From: Streblospio benedicti
Lineage: Eukaryota; Annelida; Polychaeta; Spionida; Spionidae
Direction: 5' to 3'
Assembly (NCBI GenBank): GCA_019095985.1
Contig: CM032662.1
Location: forward strand, 10,023,636-10,087,635
Length of the DNA stretch: 64,000 nucleotides
Below the pieces are notes generated by a model. That model saw only the letters and a list, made by a program, of their open reading frames with translations, had not been told where the DNA came from and ran no database searches. Shown here one piece after another: positions 33,085 to 43,677 of the stretch. The translations under genes and the position numbers were made by a program. The number at the start of each line of letters is the position of its first letter. The first letter of the stretch is position 1.

Positions 33085-33198
33085 AGTTCAAGAAATTTCA
33101 ATTTCAGATAAAAAGTAAATGAAAAATTCTCTTACAGGACTGTTTCATCCATTACGGAATCATCAGAGAGATTAAATATAGTACAGAAGGATACTATA

Positions 33199-33300
33199 AA
33201 CATTGATTACTTCAGCTCAAAGACACACATGACTGTACGTCATATAGTACGTCATACGTCATATAGTACACTCTAAACATTGATTACTTAAGCTCAAAGG
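33199..33300. repeat. Short direct repeats around a palindromic GTACGTCATA core
   Basis: ACATTGATTACTT and AGCTCAAAG occur at about 33203-33225 and again at 33276-33299, flanking alternate GTACGTCATA and CATATAGTAC words. Origin unknown. Confidence 0.6.
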
Positions 33301-33479
33301 GTATTGGATTACATAGCCATTACAGTCTGCAACAGGTTACAATAATAGCCTGTCACAGATAAACAACCCATCAATCCTCCACCACACCAACACCAACCAG
33401 TTCAAATCCTAAAGTTATCATTGCATTGTTACAAGCCCTATACTATACATTCCAGAAGATACTTTTTCCTGTCCTGTCA

Positions 33480-34740
33480 GAAGTATTCATATATATGTAG
33501 TTGAATTAAAGCATTATGCATACATTTTGTTTTGTCCTTTGTGACTAAATTGAATAAAGATCACTTAGTTTTATGAATGTCTTAACTAGTTAATCAATTA
33601 GGTTATTTGTTTGCTGAGAACATTTTAATTGCTGGGAACTTATGAAGTGTTGTAAGTAGGACTCCCAAGAAAACAATCAAAATTAAGTAAGCAAACACCT
33701 TTCTGCAAGTAAACTGTATGGTTATGTTGAGAATGTGTTAACAGGTAGCATAATGGAATCAGGAATGATATATGAGGAAAATGTGCTGACATATGCCTGC
33801 ATGGATGAGAAAATGTTGATTTTAGTAGAAAAGAAAAAAATACGGTGAAATTGCTTAGCAATATCATATTATTAAAAGTTTGATTCGCAGTTACTTCCAT
33901 GTATTAGTATGAACAAGATTAACTATATGTATTATAAGTATCATTTGAAATATGGAATTTTTGTATGCAATGATTTTTGAATGTCAATATTCAATTAAGT
34001 ATTAAGAAGATATACATGTCTTTTTTAACAACTGAACTGACACTTCTTGCAACACTCCTTAAATTCCCAGTAAATAAATCATTCTCAGCAAACAAATAAC
34101 CTGATTGGTCAACTAGTTAAGATATTCACCTAACTATTCAATTTAGTTACAGTGGACAAAACAATGTATGCATAGTCCTTGAATTTAATTATATGAATAC
34201 ATGTACTTCAGACATATACTTAGCTACTAAGTACAATTTCATTCAAAGAAATATCTTAGAAATACATATTCAAATCAGGCTCACTTAATCATCTTTTATC
34301 AGTAACTATTTTAAAAATCATAGTTTTGCACAAATATCACATAATACATACATATAACTAATATGATGAAACTAAATCATTCAATATAGGATAACAGGAT
34401 AATATAATCATTCAATATAGGATAACAGGATGATATAATCATCATATATTTCTTATTAAAGGGGTAAGCTAATACACAAAAATGTACTCTTAGTGCTTTA
34501 ATTCAAAGATATGAATACTTCTGACATGTACATATGTACCAAGTACAATTTAATTGAAATAAATTCATCAGGCATACTCAATTTAGCCTCTCAACATAAC
34601 CATCTTTAATGTTTTATGCAAATATCATGTATGCATAAAAAGTATTTGTCTATGTTGTAACCAAAACATTTATTATAGGATAACAGGAAAATCTTATCTT
34701 CATATATTTCTAAAGTGATAAACTGTTACACTACTCTTAT
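33480..34740. repeat. Large diverged inverted repeat plus tandem units
   Basis: The segment 33480-33660 reappears inverted at about 34020-34225 (shared words ACTAAATTGAAT, CTTAACTAGTT, GGTTATTTGTTTGCTGAGAA). The right arm's outer part then recurs in direct orientation at about 34490-34560 (AAGTACAATTT). Two GGATAACAGGA units stand at 34387-34433. It may be a decayed foldback transposon. Confidence 0.6.
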
Positions 34741-35493
34741 AGATATTTTCGTCGGCTCCCTAGCCACTTCCTACAATATAACTAGGATTAAGGAACCATT
34801 TCGACGATTTCGGATAGTTTTTTGTCAAATGGAGTACATTTCTGGGACATCTCGATCGTGAAAACCGGAGAAAAATCTAAATATTAAGAGTGTGACAACT
34901 CATATTATCAATGGCAATCGTGAGGAATATGGGCTATTATTGTTACCCATGAATTACCTACTTAAACAATAAGGATTAAAGTCAGTATGTCATAAATTAC
35001 AGCTAAGTTTTGCCTTTAAAACACGACGACATGATGTGTATTTATTTACTAATACCGACCAAGAGGCTCGTGGGAAGATTTACAAGGTTAATTTCTTTTT
35101 ATATGGATGGGTTTTTGTAATCATAATAACCCAGAACTATTTTTAATGTAATAAGTATATAATAGAAACCTACTGCTCTGAAAAAAATATCTAACAAAAA
35201 ACAGATAGAATCCTATCTGATTTTATTCAGTTATTATGTTATGTGAACACTGTCCTTATTTGAGTGGCCCGGCGAAGCAGAACGAAAGTGAGGCAGTGTA
35301 TCAGTCTACCTGTATCCTAGCCTCGGACACACAGGCTGGTTATGATATCTTGGTTGGTGGCAACCACACAAGATTCTGATGATCGAGACTACCAGTATCC
35401 CAGATATGGCGGCAAGCGTTGAAAAGTAGCCTCGGTTTGGAGGAAGAACACCTGCTAATATAAAGTTAGTCGCTAGTATTTTCAGTTTGCGCC

Positions 35494-37092
35494 ATGGACT
35501 CAATAACTGCACTGGACAATATTAACTATGAGAGGCTAGTTCTCAACCCAAAACGATATCTACCACCAGGAGGAGGCCCGATTTCTCTAGTTACACAATG
35601 CTGCACCAGCATTACAAGGAGAGGGCAAAATGCCTGCAATGATGCAATAAATAACATACCAACACACCTTGCAGAACTGTTACTTGCAGAAGCTATTCAT
35701 GAGAGGGAAGCAACGTCAGTATCTGCTATCATTGCAAGCTGGCCTTTGGAAACACTGTGTTTTCGAGAGATCCTGCGGCCAGGGCAAAGGAATCTGTTTG
35801 AACGTGAAATGCGTTTAGATCTGATGGTTTTTAAAGGTGTCACGGGTAGAACTAGGAAATGCAAGATGAAAATTTTGGATTTGCGAGGTCTTAAACTTAA
35901 TCTCACATTTATAAAACTCATAGTGCAAATCTTGCCGATACTCTCATTGACAAAAAAGCAGAGGTACGTCAGTGCACTCACCAGAACAGTTGTGAGAGTA
36001 GCGGGAATCACAAAAGAAGATGAATCGGCTAAAAAAATACCAAAATTCATCAAAGACCTCTTAAGTTATGATACACAACACACAATCACCATGTTAAGAG
36101 GTGACACCTTGGTGGTGAAGATTGACACCGTACCTTTCTCTACCCAAAATATGTTCTATATGGGCTATCTCGTTACAAACTGCTTGAGAAAGGTCACTCC
36201 TCTGACAGTAGAGACTTCTAGTTTGCAGATAAAGTCAGAGTTAAAAGTCGGAGATGAGATTCTGGACTCATTAGCTCCTTTTGGTGTCATTATAGGACAA
36301 AACCCACAGATGATAGAGGGAATAAGTGTCGAAAATCTAGAAGAGAATGTGTTCTTCTTTATCCACCAAGACATACGTCCCTTTAACTTACTCACCGGAC
36401 TTTGCCAAAAAAACTGTAACATTTTGCAGGAAGAGGGACCCACACGCAGACGCACACAGGCAGCCAGTCAGCTTACTACTATGCTGCAAGGATTGTCAAG
36501 TCTGGTTCGTCTTGACATTTCCCAAAACTCATTCGCTGGATGTTTACCAGAAATACTTGATGCTCTACCACAACCGTTGCATTATCTTAACATACATAAT
36601 TGTCAACTCAAAAATTCGGATATACAATACCTGGCAGACTCTAGACATGCCACTTCATTACAGTATCTTAACATGTCTAGGATATGTGGACTGTTTCCAG
36701 AAGATCACGTTATTGTATCTACAGATGTGTTAGTAAATAGCCTGCGCTACTTCATTAATGTATCCGTCATTCACATTCACCGGAATCAAATTACAGACCG
36801 TAAAGCAGATGTATTGTGCAACACCATAAAAGATCACTGGCCAAGAATAAAAGGCCTGAATGTGGTTGACAATATTTTGTCGTCCGATTCTGTCATCAGT
36901 GTTGTGCGAGCTTGTGCAGGAATAAAAAATATGCAACAGCTAAAGCTACCATACACACATAATATGTGGGAAAGTCCCTATGTGGTAAGATCTGGTATGC
37001 AAGAGTTTGAGTTGAAAGTGTTGGCTGAGCTGAAAAGTCTTGGAAAAGAAGATCTTGATCTAGAAATAAGCAATTGTGCCATTGTAATATAG
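35494..37092 (+). CDS. LRRC14/PRAME-like leucine-rich repeat protein, single coding exon
   Basis: A complete frame of 532 residues starts at an ATG in good context (GCGCCATGG). Residues 55-94 (LPTHLAELLLAEAI to WPLETLCFREIL) match the family's N-terminal pattern, LPxxLxxLLxxA followed by a WPL motif, which in known members includes a BC-box-like element for Elongin/Cullin-2 ligases. The C-terminal half (about 330-500) has irregular leucine-rich repeats (LVRLDISQNSF, LHYLNIHNCQL, LQYLNMSRIC). Residues 190-330 are poorly conserved. The family serves as substrate receptors or signalling regulators in vertebrates; the invertebrate role is unknown. A possible acceptor (TATTTTCAG) lies 13 bases before the ATG, so a 5' untranslated exon may exist. 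AATAAA follows at 37475. Confidence 0.8.
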   Translation: MDSITALDNINYERLVLNPKRYLPPGGGPISLVTQCCTSITRRGQNACNDAINNIPTHLAELLLAEAIHEREATSVSAIIASWPLETLCFREILRPGQRNLFEREMRLDLMVFKGVTGRTRKCKMKILDLRGLKLNLTFIKLIVQILPILSLTKKQRYVSALTRTVVRVAGITKEDESAKKIPKFIKDLLSYDTQHTITMLRGDTLVVKIDTVPFSTQNMFYMGYLVTNCLRKVTPLTVETSSLQIKSELKVGDEILDSLAPFGVIIGQNPQMIEGISVENLEENVFFFIHQDIRPFNLLTGLCQKNCNILQEEGPTRRRTQAASQLTTMLQGLSSLVRLDISQNSFAGCLPEILDALPQPLHYLNIHNCQLKNSDIQYLADSRHATSLQYLNMSRICGLFPEDHVIVSTDVLVNSLRYFINVSVIHIHRNQITDRKADVLCNTIKDHWPRIKGLNVVDNILSSDSVISVVRACAGIKNMQQLKLPYTHNMWESPYVVRSGMQEFELKVLAELKSLGKEDLDLEISNCAIVI

Positions 37093-37474
37093 TTACTGTA
37101 TGTGCATGATCAACATATATACTGTCAAGGTCTATGTAACGTATTATGCGATTTGACGTTTAAGCAATAGTATCAAGCCATGCAATATGACCTTTTAAGA
37201 GCTGGGGCAGATACTCGTGCACAGAAGCTTTTACAATATTAACGACTATATTTACCACAATTTTTGTGATGATTTTTGTATTACTGAATGCCTTTTCAGT
37301 GATCGAAGTGACCTTTTTAATGAGAATTTTATAAAGTTTATTGATGAAGTATGGACAATAAGAACTAACCTTTTGTGTACATGTAATTGATATCCTGTAA
37401 TATACTATTCTAATTTAATCATATCTTATGTGTTACTCGTAACAAGTTTTCTATACTGCATTTGTAAATCTATC

Positions 37475-37480
37475 AATAAA
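37475..37480 (+). terminator. Polyadenylation signal of the LRR gene
   Basis: AATAAA about 380 bases after the stop codon of the LRRC14-like gene, the first clear one on this strand. Confidence 0.6.
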
Positions 37481-37505
37481 TGCTGTTAAATCTTAATTAC
37501 GCTGG

Positions 37506-37905
37506 GTCCACAAAGACATTAACATTTTACCCAGCTGTTGACATGGTTGACCACATTGAGAGTAGACTGAAAGCATGAAGATAAGCATTTTATGCATTAG
37601 AGGGGTCAGGACAGACTATAAACAAAACCTTTCAGCATTTACTCTACTATGGTGCACTGCCATCAGGCCAACGCTGGTATACGGTGTACAATGCCATAAT
37701 TTGTCCAAAGGGATGTTGCAGAAACTTGAGGCACTTCAGGTCAAGCTTGTGAAAAGATCTTTGGGTCAATTGGGTGTCCACAATTTTTACAAAATCACAC
37801 TGCTGCTTTCAGCGTTGAGAATCCACAAAGTGAGTAGAACGTTGCAGAGTCGACTTGAACCTGTGAAGATCACTTTGCTCAGTCAAGAGCGAGACAATTT
37901 CATTT
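37506..37905 (+). mobile_element. LINE fragment, C-terminal reverse transcriptase side
   Basis: The translated pieces (AIRPTLVYGVQCHNLSKGML, LQKLEALQVKLVKRSLGQLG) match the post-catalytic region of non-LTR retrotransposon polymerases (pattern YGxQ, then LExxQ, then KRxLG). Both ends are lost, and upstream codons have in-frame stops, so it is old. Confidence 0.75.
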
Positions 37906-37909
37906 AATC

Positions 37910-38790
37910 TCACGACAAGACCTTCAAAAGAGATTGAACCCTATTAAACCAAATATTTAATATTATGTGCCAGTGTGTTTAGCTTAAGATCATTAGTTTT
38001 AGCTTACAATGGTGATTATTTGGGAGTAGTGTAGTATTGTCCTTGATTATCTGTAATTCAATGATATTTTGTGCATTTTCCAATATGTGTTGTTTAATTC
38101 TAAAATAGAATTGAAGGGGGTCTATCGATGAATAGCATAAGTGTTATGATTTACGCAAAAAAAGTAAAGAAAATGTAACATTATTGTTATTTATTTAGTT
38201 CTTACTCAACAATAATACCAACAAAACTTCATTCAGCTTGCAGTCCATTCATTACACATGTACACATGTATTACTTTTGGATAGCAAACCTCAATTAACA
38301 AACCTCGATTAACAAACCTCAATTGCAGAAATGGGAAATGAATGACACATTTAAAAAAATGCTGATTGCTAAAGATTTAAAACACACCATGTACATGAAG
38401 CGGTTTCTCATCACATATTACATCAATGGGATTATTATAGTTACATCTTTTTAATAAAATATTTCTGATTCACTTACAACAAATTAATAAAATCATTATA
38501 ACAAATCTAAAAACGAAGTTCTTCAACTTGCAATCAGCAAGTGACAGATTGAACACCCAACTCATTCATACATTCACATCAAACTACAAGCTACATATAT
38601 ATAGTATAACAATTACATCCACTCAGGCAGGCTGCCATTTATCATGAACATGGAGTGTGAAAAAAACTAAGTGGTAAGAGGGCTGTGTGCTAAAAATCAT
38701 AAAATTACAGCCTATTATTTTTATACCCCATACTAAATGGTAGCCTCACAAACAGCTGCATCTATGTTCCTTTTCTTCTTTCTTATATTA
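37910..38790. other. AT-rich intergenic stretch
   Basis: Nothing gene-like. At 38284-38325 there are three tandem units of about 15 bases (AACAAACCTCAATT with one variant). Confidence 0.5.
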
Positions 38791-38796
38791 ATTTTA

Positions 38797-39170
38797 TTAA
38801 TCAGACAACCCAAAATGCTTACAGTAATTGTGGTTCCAACTCTGGAGGAAGTTTTCTGTTTCTCTACACCTCCCCTCTTCCTCCTCATCCTCATCCTCTT
38901 TCTCAGTTGTCAATGTCAATCCACTGCTCACACCAGAAGAGGAGGACAATGGAGGGCTCGTGGACTCTGGAAACGCTGGAGGGCTAGTAGACTCCAGTTC
39001 CATCACCAACTCCGCTTCATGTCAGTAGTGGATGGTTGCTCTGGACATGCAGGAGGGGAGGTACACTCTGGAGACTCAACATGGCAGGTGGACTGTGCAA
39101 ACCCTGGAGGGCTGTTGGACGCTTGAGGGATGTTGGACTCTGGGCGCCTGGTGAACTTTGGCTTTTTCAG
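38797..39170 (-). pseudogene. Ser/Pro-rich acidic ORF pieces, unassigned
   Basis: The minus strand codes for repeated ESTSPP-like units (ELESTSPPAFPESTSPPLSS), then an acidic run (EKEDEDEEEEG) and SWNHNYCKHFGLSD before the stop. Similar units (ECTSPPACPEQ) lie just upstream in another frame, so one frame change near 39008 is implied. It may be part of a decayed gene or transposon protein. Low confidence. Confidence 0.3.
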
Positions 39171-39417
39171 GGATGCCTAAGTCTCTTTCTTGGTGGCCTA
39201 CAACAGATTAGGTACCATTTTGTCAATGTATAGTTATATTATAAATATCAGCATACTATTAGTATAGATGAACTATTTGAATGTGGGAGATAAAAGGTGC
39301 AAGAATTAATGCTGGTCAGAAATATCATTGTATTTGGCGAAAAAAAAACAAACTCCATGCTCACTAGATCATCAGCATTTGAGAAGCACCAACCATCCCA
39401 TATATTTTCATAAATAC

Positions 39418-40059
39418 TATTCAATTCAAATTGATTTATTTGTATCGCAAAATACATGAAAATTCAAATTCAGTTGTAAGAAAAAAAATTTATAAAAAGT
39501 ATATTCATTGAAGAATTATTACAAGTACACAAGCTAAAAAAAAAACAGACAGCACTAAAAGCCTTTGGTAAAAGCCAATAGATTACTTCCATAGTGGCAC
39601 TGGTTTGATCACACTAATACAATGATGGCAATTTATCACATTATGCTAATAAATAAATAAATAGATTAATCTAGAAATTAGATCACACATTAATATCACA
39701 GTAGTACATCACAAAATCACTATTTTCTTTATCCTGCATCTTCTTAAATAGGTATTGGTTAAATTTGTTTTTAAAATTATCTTTAGTGTCTGTACATTTA
39801 ATGAAATTGGGTAAATTATTCCATATTTTTGCTTCATTAAACATGAATGATTTACTTCCATGACATTTTACATGAGGAACAACATAGCATTATTCACTAC
39901 TTGTGGTGTTGTACGAGTGACCTCTGTCACCCTTTGAAATGAACACAAGTATGTTGGTGCCAAACCATGATAAATACTGTACATCATATCACAAGATCAA
40001 TGATTAAATCTACTTTCAACATTCAAATATTTCACCTTCATAAAATCTGTACACAGTAA
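39418..40059 (-). mobile_element. L2/CR1-like LINE 3' fragment
   Basis: Minus-strand translation gives successive matches to the C-terminus of LINE polymerases: MYSIYHGLAPTYLCSF, VPHVKCHGSKSFMF, then AKIWNNLPNFIKCTDTK to a stop at 39683-39685. An AT-rich tail with AAATAAAT and TTGAATTGAAT follows to about 39418. The 5' side stops exactly at the DNA transposon boundary (40060). Several frame changes show that it is old. Confidence 0.75.
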
Positions 40060-41918
40060 GGCACGAACCATTTGATGTTTGGGGGTGGCCAGGCATTTTA
40101 GTTTCAAGTCCAAATATTTATTTTCATTTTTTTCAGAGAATATTTATTTTTTTCTTTGATTTTTAAGGCACAATTATTTTTTTTTCAGATTCAAGGAGAC
40201 ATGTTTATTTTTTTAGATATAAAATAAACATTGTAGTCAAACTTTATTTCTATTTACATCAAATACATGTATTGGTTACAACGTACTATTTGCCATACTC
40301 CTTTGATATCCAACTGTGGCCATGGGAACCAGTTTCTTACAGATTCCAGTGCCAGCCTGCTGATATTCTTGCAGGCCATCATAATAAGCATACCAGCTTC
40401 CTTTGATAAATACTATGTCTGCAATGAAATGGCTTTCATTCCCATATGCTATTGCAAGTAGTGTGTATGAGAAACCAAAAATGTTTATGCTGTTTGGGAC
40501 GGAATTCCAGGGGATGTTCATTGCATCAATGGGACAGAATATTGGCATCCTATGCACAAATGCTCTTGGCTGACTCTGTCGAACACCACCACACGCCTCT
40601 GTTTCACTCATTTGAGCAACACACTGCCTCACACTTGTTTCATTTCAATGCTGCTTCTAGGCTTGGTGATTCACAATTCAAAGGTATGCCAGTGATGATG
40701 TCTTCAAAATGACTGGTACAGGACATTGAACATTCATACACTCTGATATGTGTTGTGCAAAGCAGCTCTTTGAATTCACAAAAGAAAAACTGTTCCTCAG
40801 TACCATAGGTATCCCATTGATGAGCAGTTTGAAACTTGAATTGCTTCAGCCACAGATATTTTCCAAATTTGAAACGCTTGTTTGAAAATTCTTTGTGTAC
40901 ATTCACAAGTAATTTCACCACATGGAGAGTAGATTCTTTCATTTCTCTAACAAGGTAGTATAAATATTAAAAAAAACTGGTGTTGAATACCGGTAAGTAG
41001 AGTTCACACAATTGGAATTTTTTATAAATGATTTCGCGAGTTTCTGGCAATACATTATTGTATATTGTCTTAGAAAACTTACCAACTCTATGAATTGTTG
41101 TTAATTATATTTTAGTAAATTGTGTTTATAACTAATATATTAGCAAAGGTAATTATTACAATAGTGACATTATTACAATAGCGACATATTTGTAAAATGT
41201 ATAGCATCATGAGCATTACATTGTGCATTTCTACTGCGATTTTTGTATTTTAATATTCAAGTGTATTGATGCATTTTTCAAAACCATTTGTGCCCTTGTT
41301 TCATTTTTTTATATATTATCTTTCTTTTCTCTAACGTCTTTGCAGCTGTTTATTTTTCATACATGTGGATAGTGGCTGTCACCCAGTGGTACATCATAGT
41401 GCTACATTATATTTTATTGGGGAAAGTTTTTCACTACCAAAGTGGCCAGTTTGTGAGTGCATAACCCAAATTATTTCTCTTCCTTTTTCCCATCTTTTTG
41501 TTGATGGTTTAAGTTTTTTTATTGCTATCATAACAATAAAGTCTACAGTGCAATCATAACAATAATACAGTGCATTTCAAATGAAATGACAATGAATATT
41601 TAAAAAAAACCCACTGGTATTGAATAAGTAGAGTTCATCCAATTGGATTTTCTTATAAATGTTTTCGTGAGCGCAGCGAGCGATAAATTTTGAGATATAT
41701 TGATCCTTAATGAGAAAATTCTAGTTACCTATATTCAGGCACAATATTTTTAGTCTTGAGCATTAGGGCATAGATATTTATCTTACTCTTTTCTAAAGAT
41801 TGAATTTTTATTTTACATTTTGTTACGGATAGATTATTTATTTCTCAAAATTGGGGGGCGCGATTATTTATTTTAATATTTTGCCTGGCCACCCCCCAGG
41901 CATCAAATGGTACATCCC
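40060..41918 (-). mobile_element. DNA transposon, 1.86 kb, TAA target duplication
   Basis: The ends are inverted repeats of about 36 bases, GGCACGAACCATTTGATG on the left and GGGATGTACCATTTGATG on the right, both running on through TGGCCAGGCA. Both ends are flanked by TAA (40057-40059 and 41919-41921). A 3-bp TWA duplication and GG-starting ends suit the PIF/Harbinger superfamily, though its encoded protein is not a recognisable Harbinger transposase. AT-rich TTATTT runs lie inside both ends. An internal direct repeat (40976-41041 and 41606-41671) is also present. Confidence 0.75.
40276..40942 (-). pseudogene. Protein remnant inside the DNA transposon, GHF...W..YDG type
   Basis: Two adjacent minus-strand frames, with a change of frame near 40635, read LVNVHKEFSNKRFKFG and LKQFKFQTAHQWDTYG, then CPIDAMNIPWNSVP, FGFSYTLLAIAYGNESHF and WYAYYDGLQEY. 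The HF..D and W.YYDG spacing resembles the C-terminal lobe of ubiquitin-specific-protease-like domains that occur in some transposon proteins. This is inference from a few motifs. No DDE triad was seen. Confidence 0.4.
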
Positions 41919-42016
41919 TAAATACTATAATCTACAAATGCACACTACATTGTATTACAAAAACCGGTGCATTTAATGCACTCATAATAACAAGCATAAA
42001 CTCATATACAGAAGCC

Positions 42017-42599
42017 TTACCGCCCTCCACCGATATATTTAATGCTGGTCCATTCTATCGTGATATCAGGTTCTTCCTTCTCCTTTATCAATTTCTCCAG
42101 CATCCGTGGGCAGTCCTTGCCTTGCCGAGGAGATCTATTGTTGTTAAGGGATTCATCCAACCGCTTCTCCAAGTGGTCTACTTGGCCTCCACGGGCTTCA
42201 ATGTCGCGCTTGGCCTCTGAAAAAGCAGATTGTCCATTATTTACTATACATTGTACATACAATGTACGGTTGGCAGTTTCTTCCGCCCGGAATATTACCA
42301 ATATTCCACTATTTCTCTTATCTGTAATAAGCTTTTTAATTCGAGCTAAGCGTGCTGGCATACTTAGAAAATCCTGTGCAATTGATAGCAATATGGTGGA
42401 TTTAGTTTGGCAATACGCCACCAATATTATATCGTATTGATACGGTACATTGTATCATGCTAATGCTTTGCGCACTGTCGGCGTAATGTTAGCTAACCCC
42501 CTGCTGTATGTCGGCATATCGGCAGCCGTAGTATGGTCATCTTACGTACTTTTTACCCAAAATTTCACACATTTTGGCGGCCATCCAGGAATTTCCCAT
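42017..42599 (-). CDS. Possible small two-exon coiled-coil protein
   Basis: Proposed exons: 42557-42599 (MGNSWMAAKMCEIL plus one base, ending TTGG before GTAAAA) and 42017-42216 (after TTTTTCAG), joining in frame to about 80 residues. The joined part reads AKRDIEARGGQVDHLEKR, LDESLNNN and EKEEPDITIEWT to a stop. The second exon is charged and helical. I do not recognise the family. The first exon is short and another donor (TACGTAAG) is available, so its boundary is uncertain. No clear AATAAA was found. Confidence 0.4.
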
Positions 42600-43016
42600 T
42601 GTCTACGTTTTTTATATAAAATTTGATAAAAGTCAATAACATCATTGTTGATGAAAACCTGATTTTAAACAACAGAATCATTCATCTAAGTGGTATCATT
42701 TTTTTTAAATAGCACTATTTGAGATAAATCTTGATTTCTGGAGTTACTGCACCCATCTTGGATTTCTCCATACTAAAGAAGTTAATTCACCTCAATCCAT
42801 GTTTCTGTTTCAATCCATGTTTCTGAAAATTATATATTATATAGTACCCTTTCAAAATTTTAACTTACATGATCAAACCAATGATAAAATTTGTTTGTAT
42901 CTTTGGTGTATAAGAAATATTGCAGTAATTTAGATCTATATGAAATCTATAAAGTCGTACTTACAATTATGTATCACAGCAGCAATATTAAATCAGTAGA
43001 TACTAGGTCGTCCTAT

Positions 43017-43301
43017 CTTTACAATTTACACCAGGTCATCGGCACATTCAATGATCAGCAATTGATCATTTATCTTTCTCAACTCCCCGGGGAGCATACC
43101 ATACTGGCCATACGGCATTACTGCTGTTTGCAGCACTCTTATCACCGACCTGTACCTATTTAACGTGTAGGTACCACGGAGCAGTGTGCAACCTGTTAGA
43201 GGTAAGTTTGCTCAACACTTACCATCAGACCCGACCGGGAATCGAACCCACGACCTTCTGGTCACGAGTCCAACTCCCTATCCATTCGGCCACAGAAGCC
43301 A
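43017..43301 (-). repeat. tRNA-derived SINE, nearly complete
   Basis: Minus strand: head GGCTTCTGTGGCCGAATGG (box A-like), box B GGTTCGATTCCC, then ACACTGCTCCGTGGTACC, the TAAATAGGTACAGGTC body and tail AATGACCTGGTG variant. It lies about 380 bases upstream of the hemerythrin start codon. Confidence 0.85.
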
Positions 43302-43677
43302 TATTCCTCTCCAAAAGCCATTCTCTCAAGCTTGCTTCCAATTTTGCAGGTATCTTATTCCTTGTAGGGGTATCCATTGTGCACTCTCAACGTCGAATGA
43401 AGTAAAATAAATGTTTGGAAATGAATCCCGCCGGCCTTTTTATAGCAGGCAGCGCACTTGAAAAAACGAAGCAGCCAATCAGAGAACCGTGTTTGCGGAA
43501 GCATTCGAGGGCCAAGATCATGACCTAATTTATTTGTCACCTTTTTACATACATATCTCACAGCCTCGTGTTGCCTGTGGTCAAGCCGCCCCACCATCTA
43601 GAAATCCAATATGACGTGAAACTTGGGTGTCTGCGATTTCTTCTTATATCTTGAGCAAACGTGATAAAACAAGCAAC

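Noticed and set aside
33090-33180. TTACAGGACTGTTTCATCC followed by CATCAG as a Penelope-like or SINE end
   Set aside because: The wording is reminiscent of repeat ends in other invertebrates, but no second copy or flanking structure is present in the window.
37575-37907. 110-codon + strand ORF as a host gene
   Set aside because: The sequence matches the C-terminal side of LINE polymerases, with stops upstream in the same family alignment.
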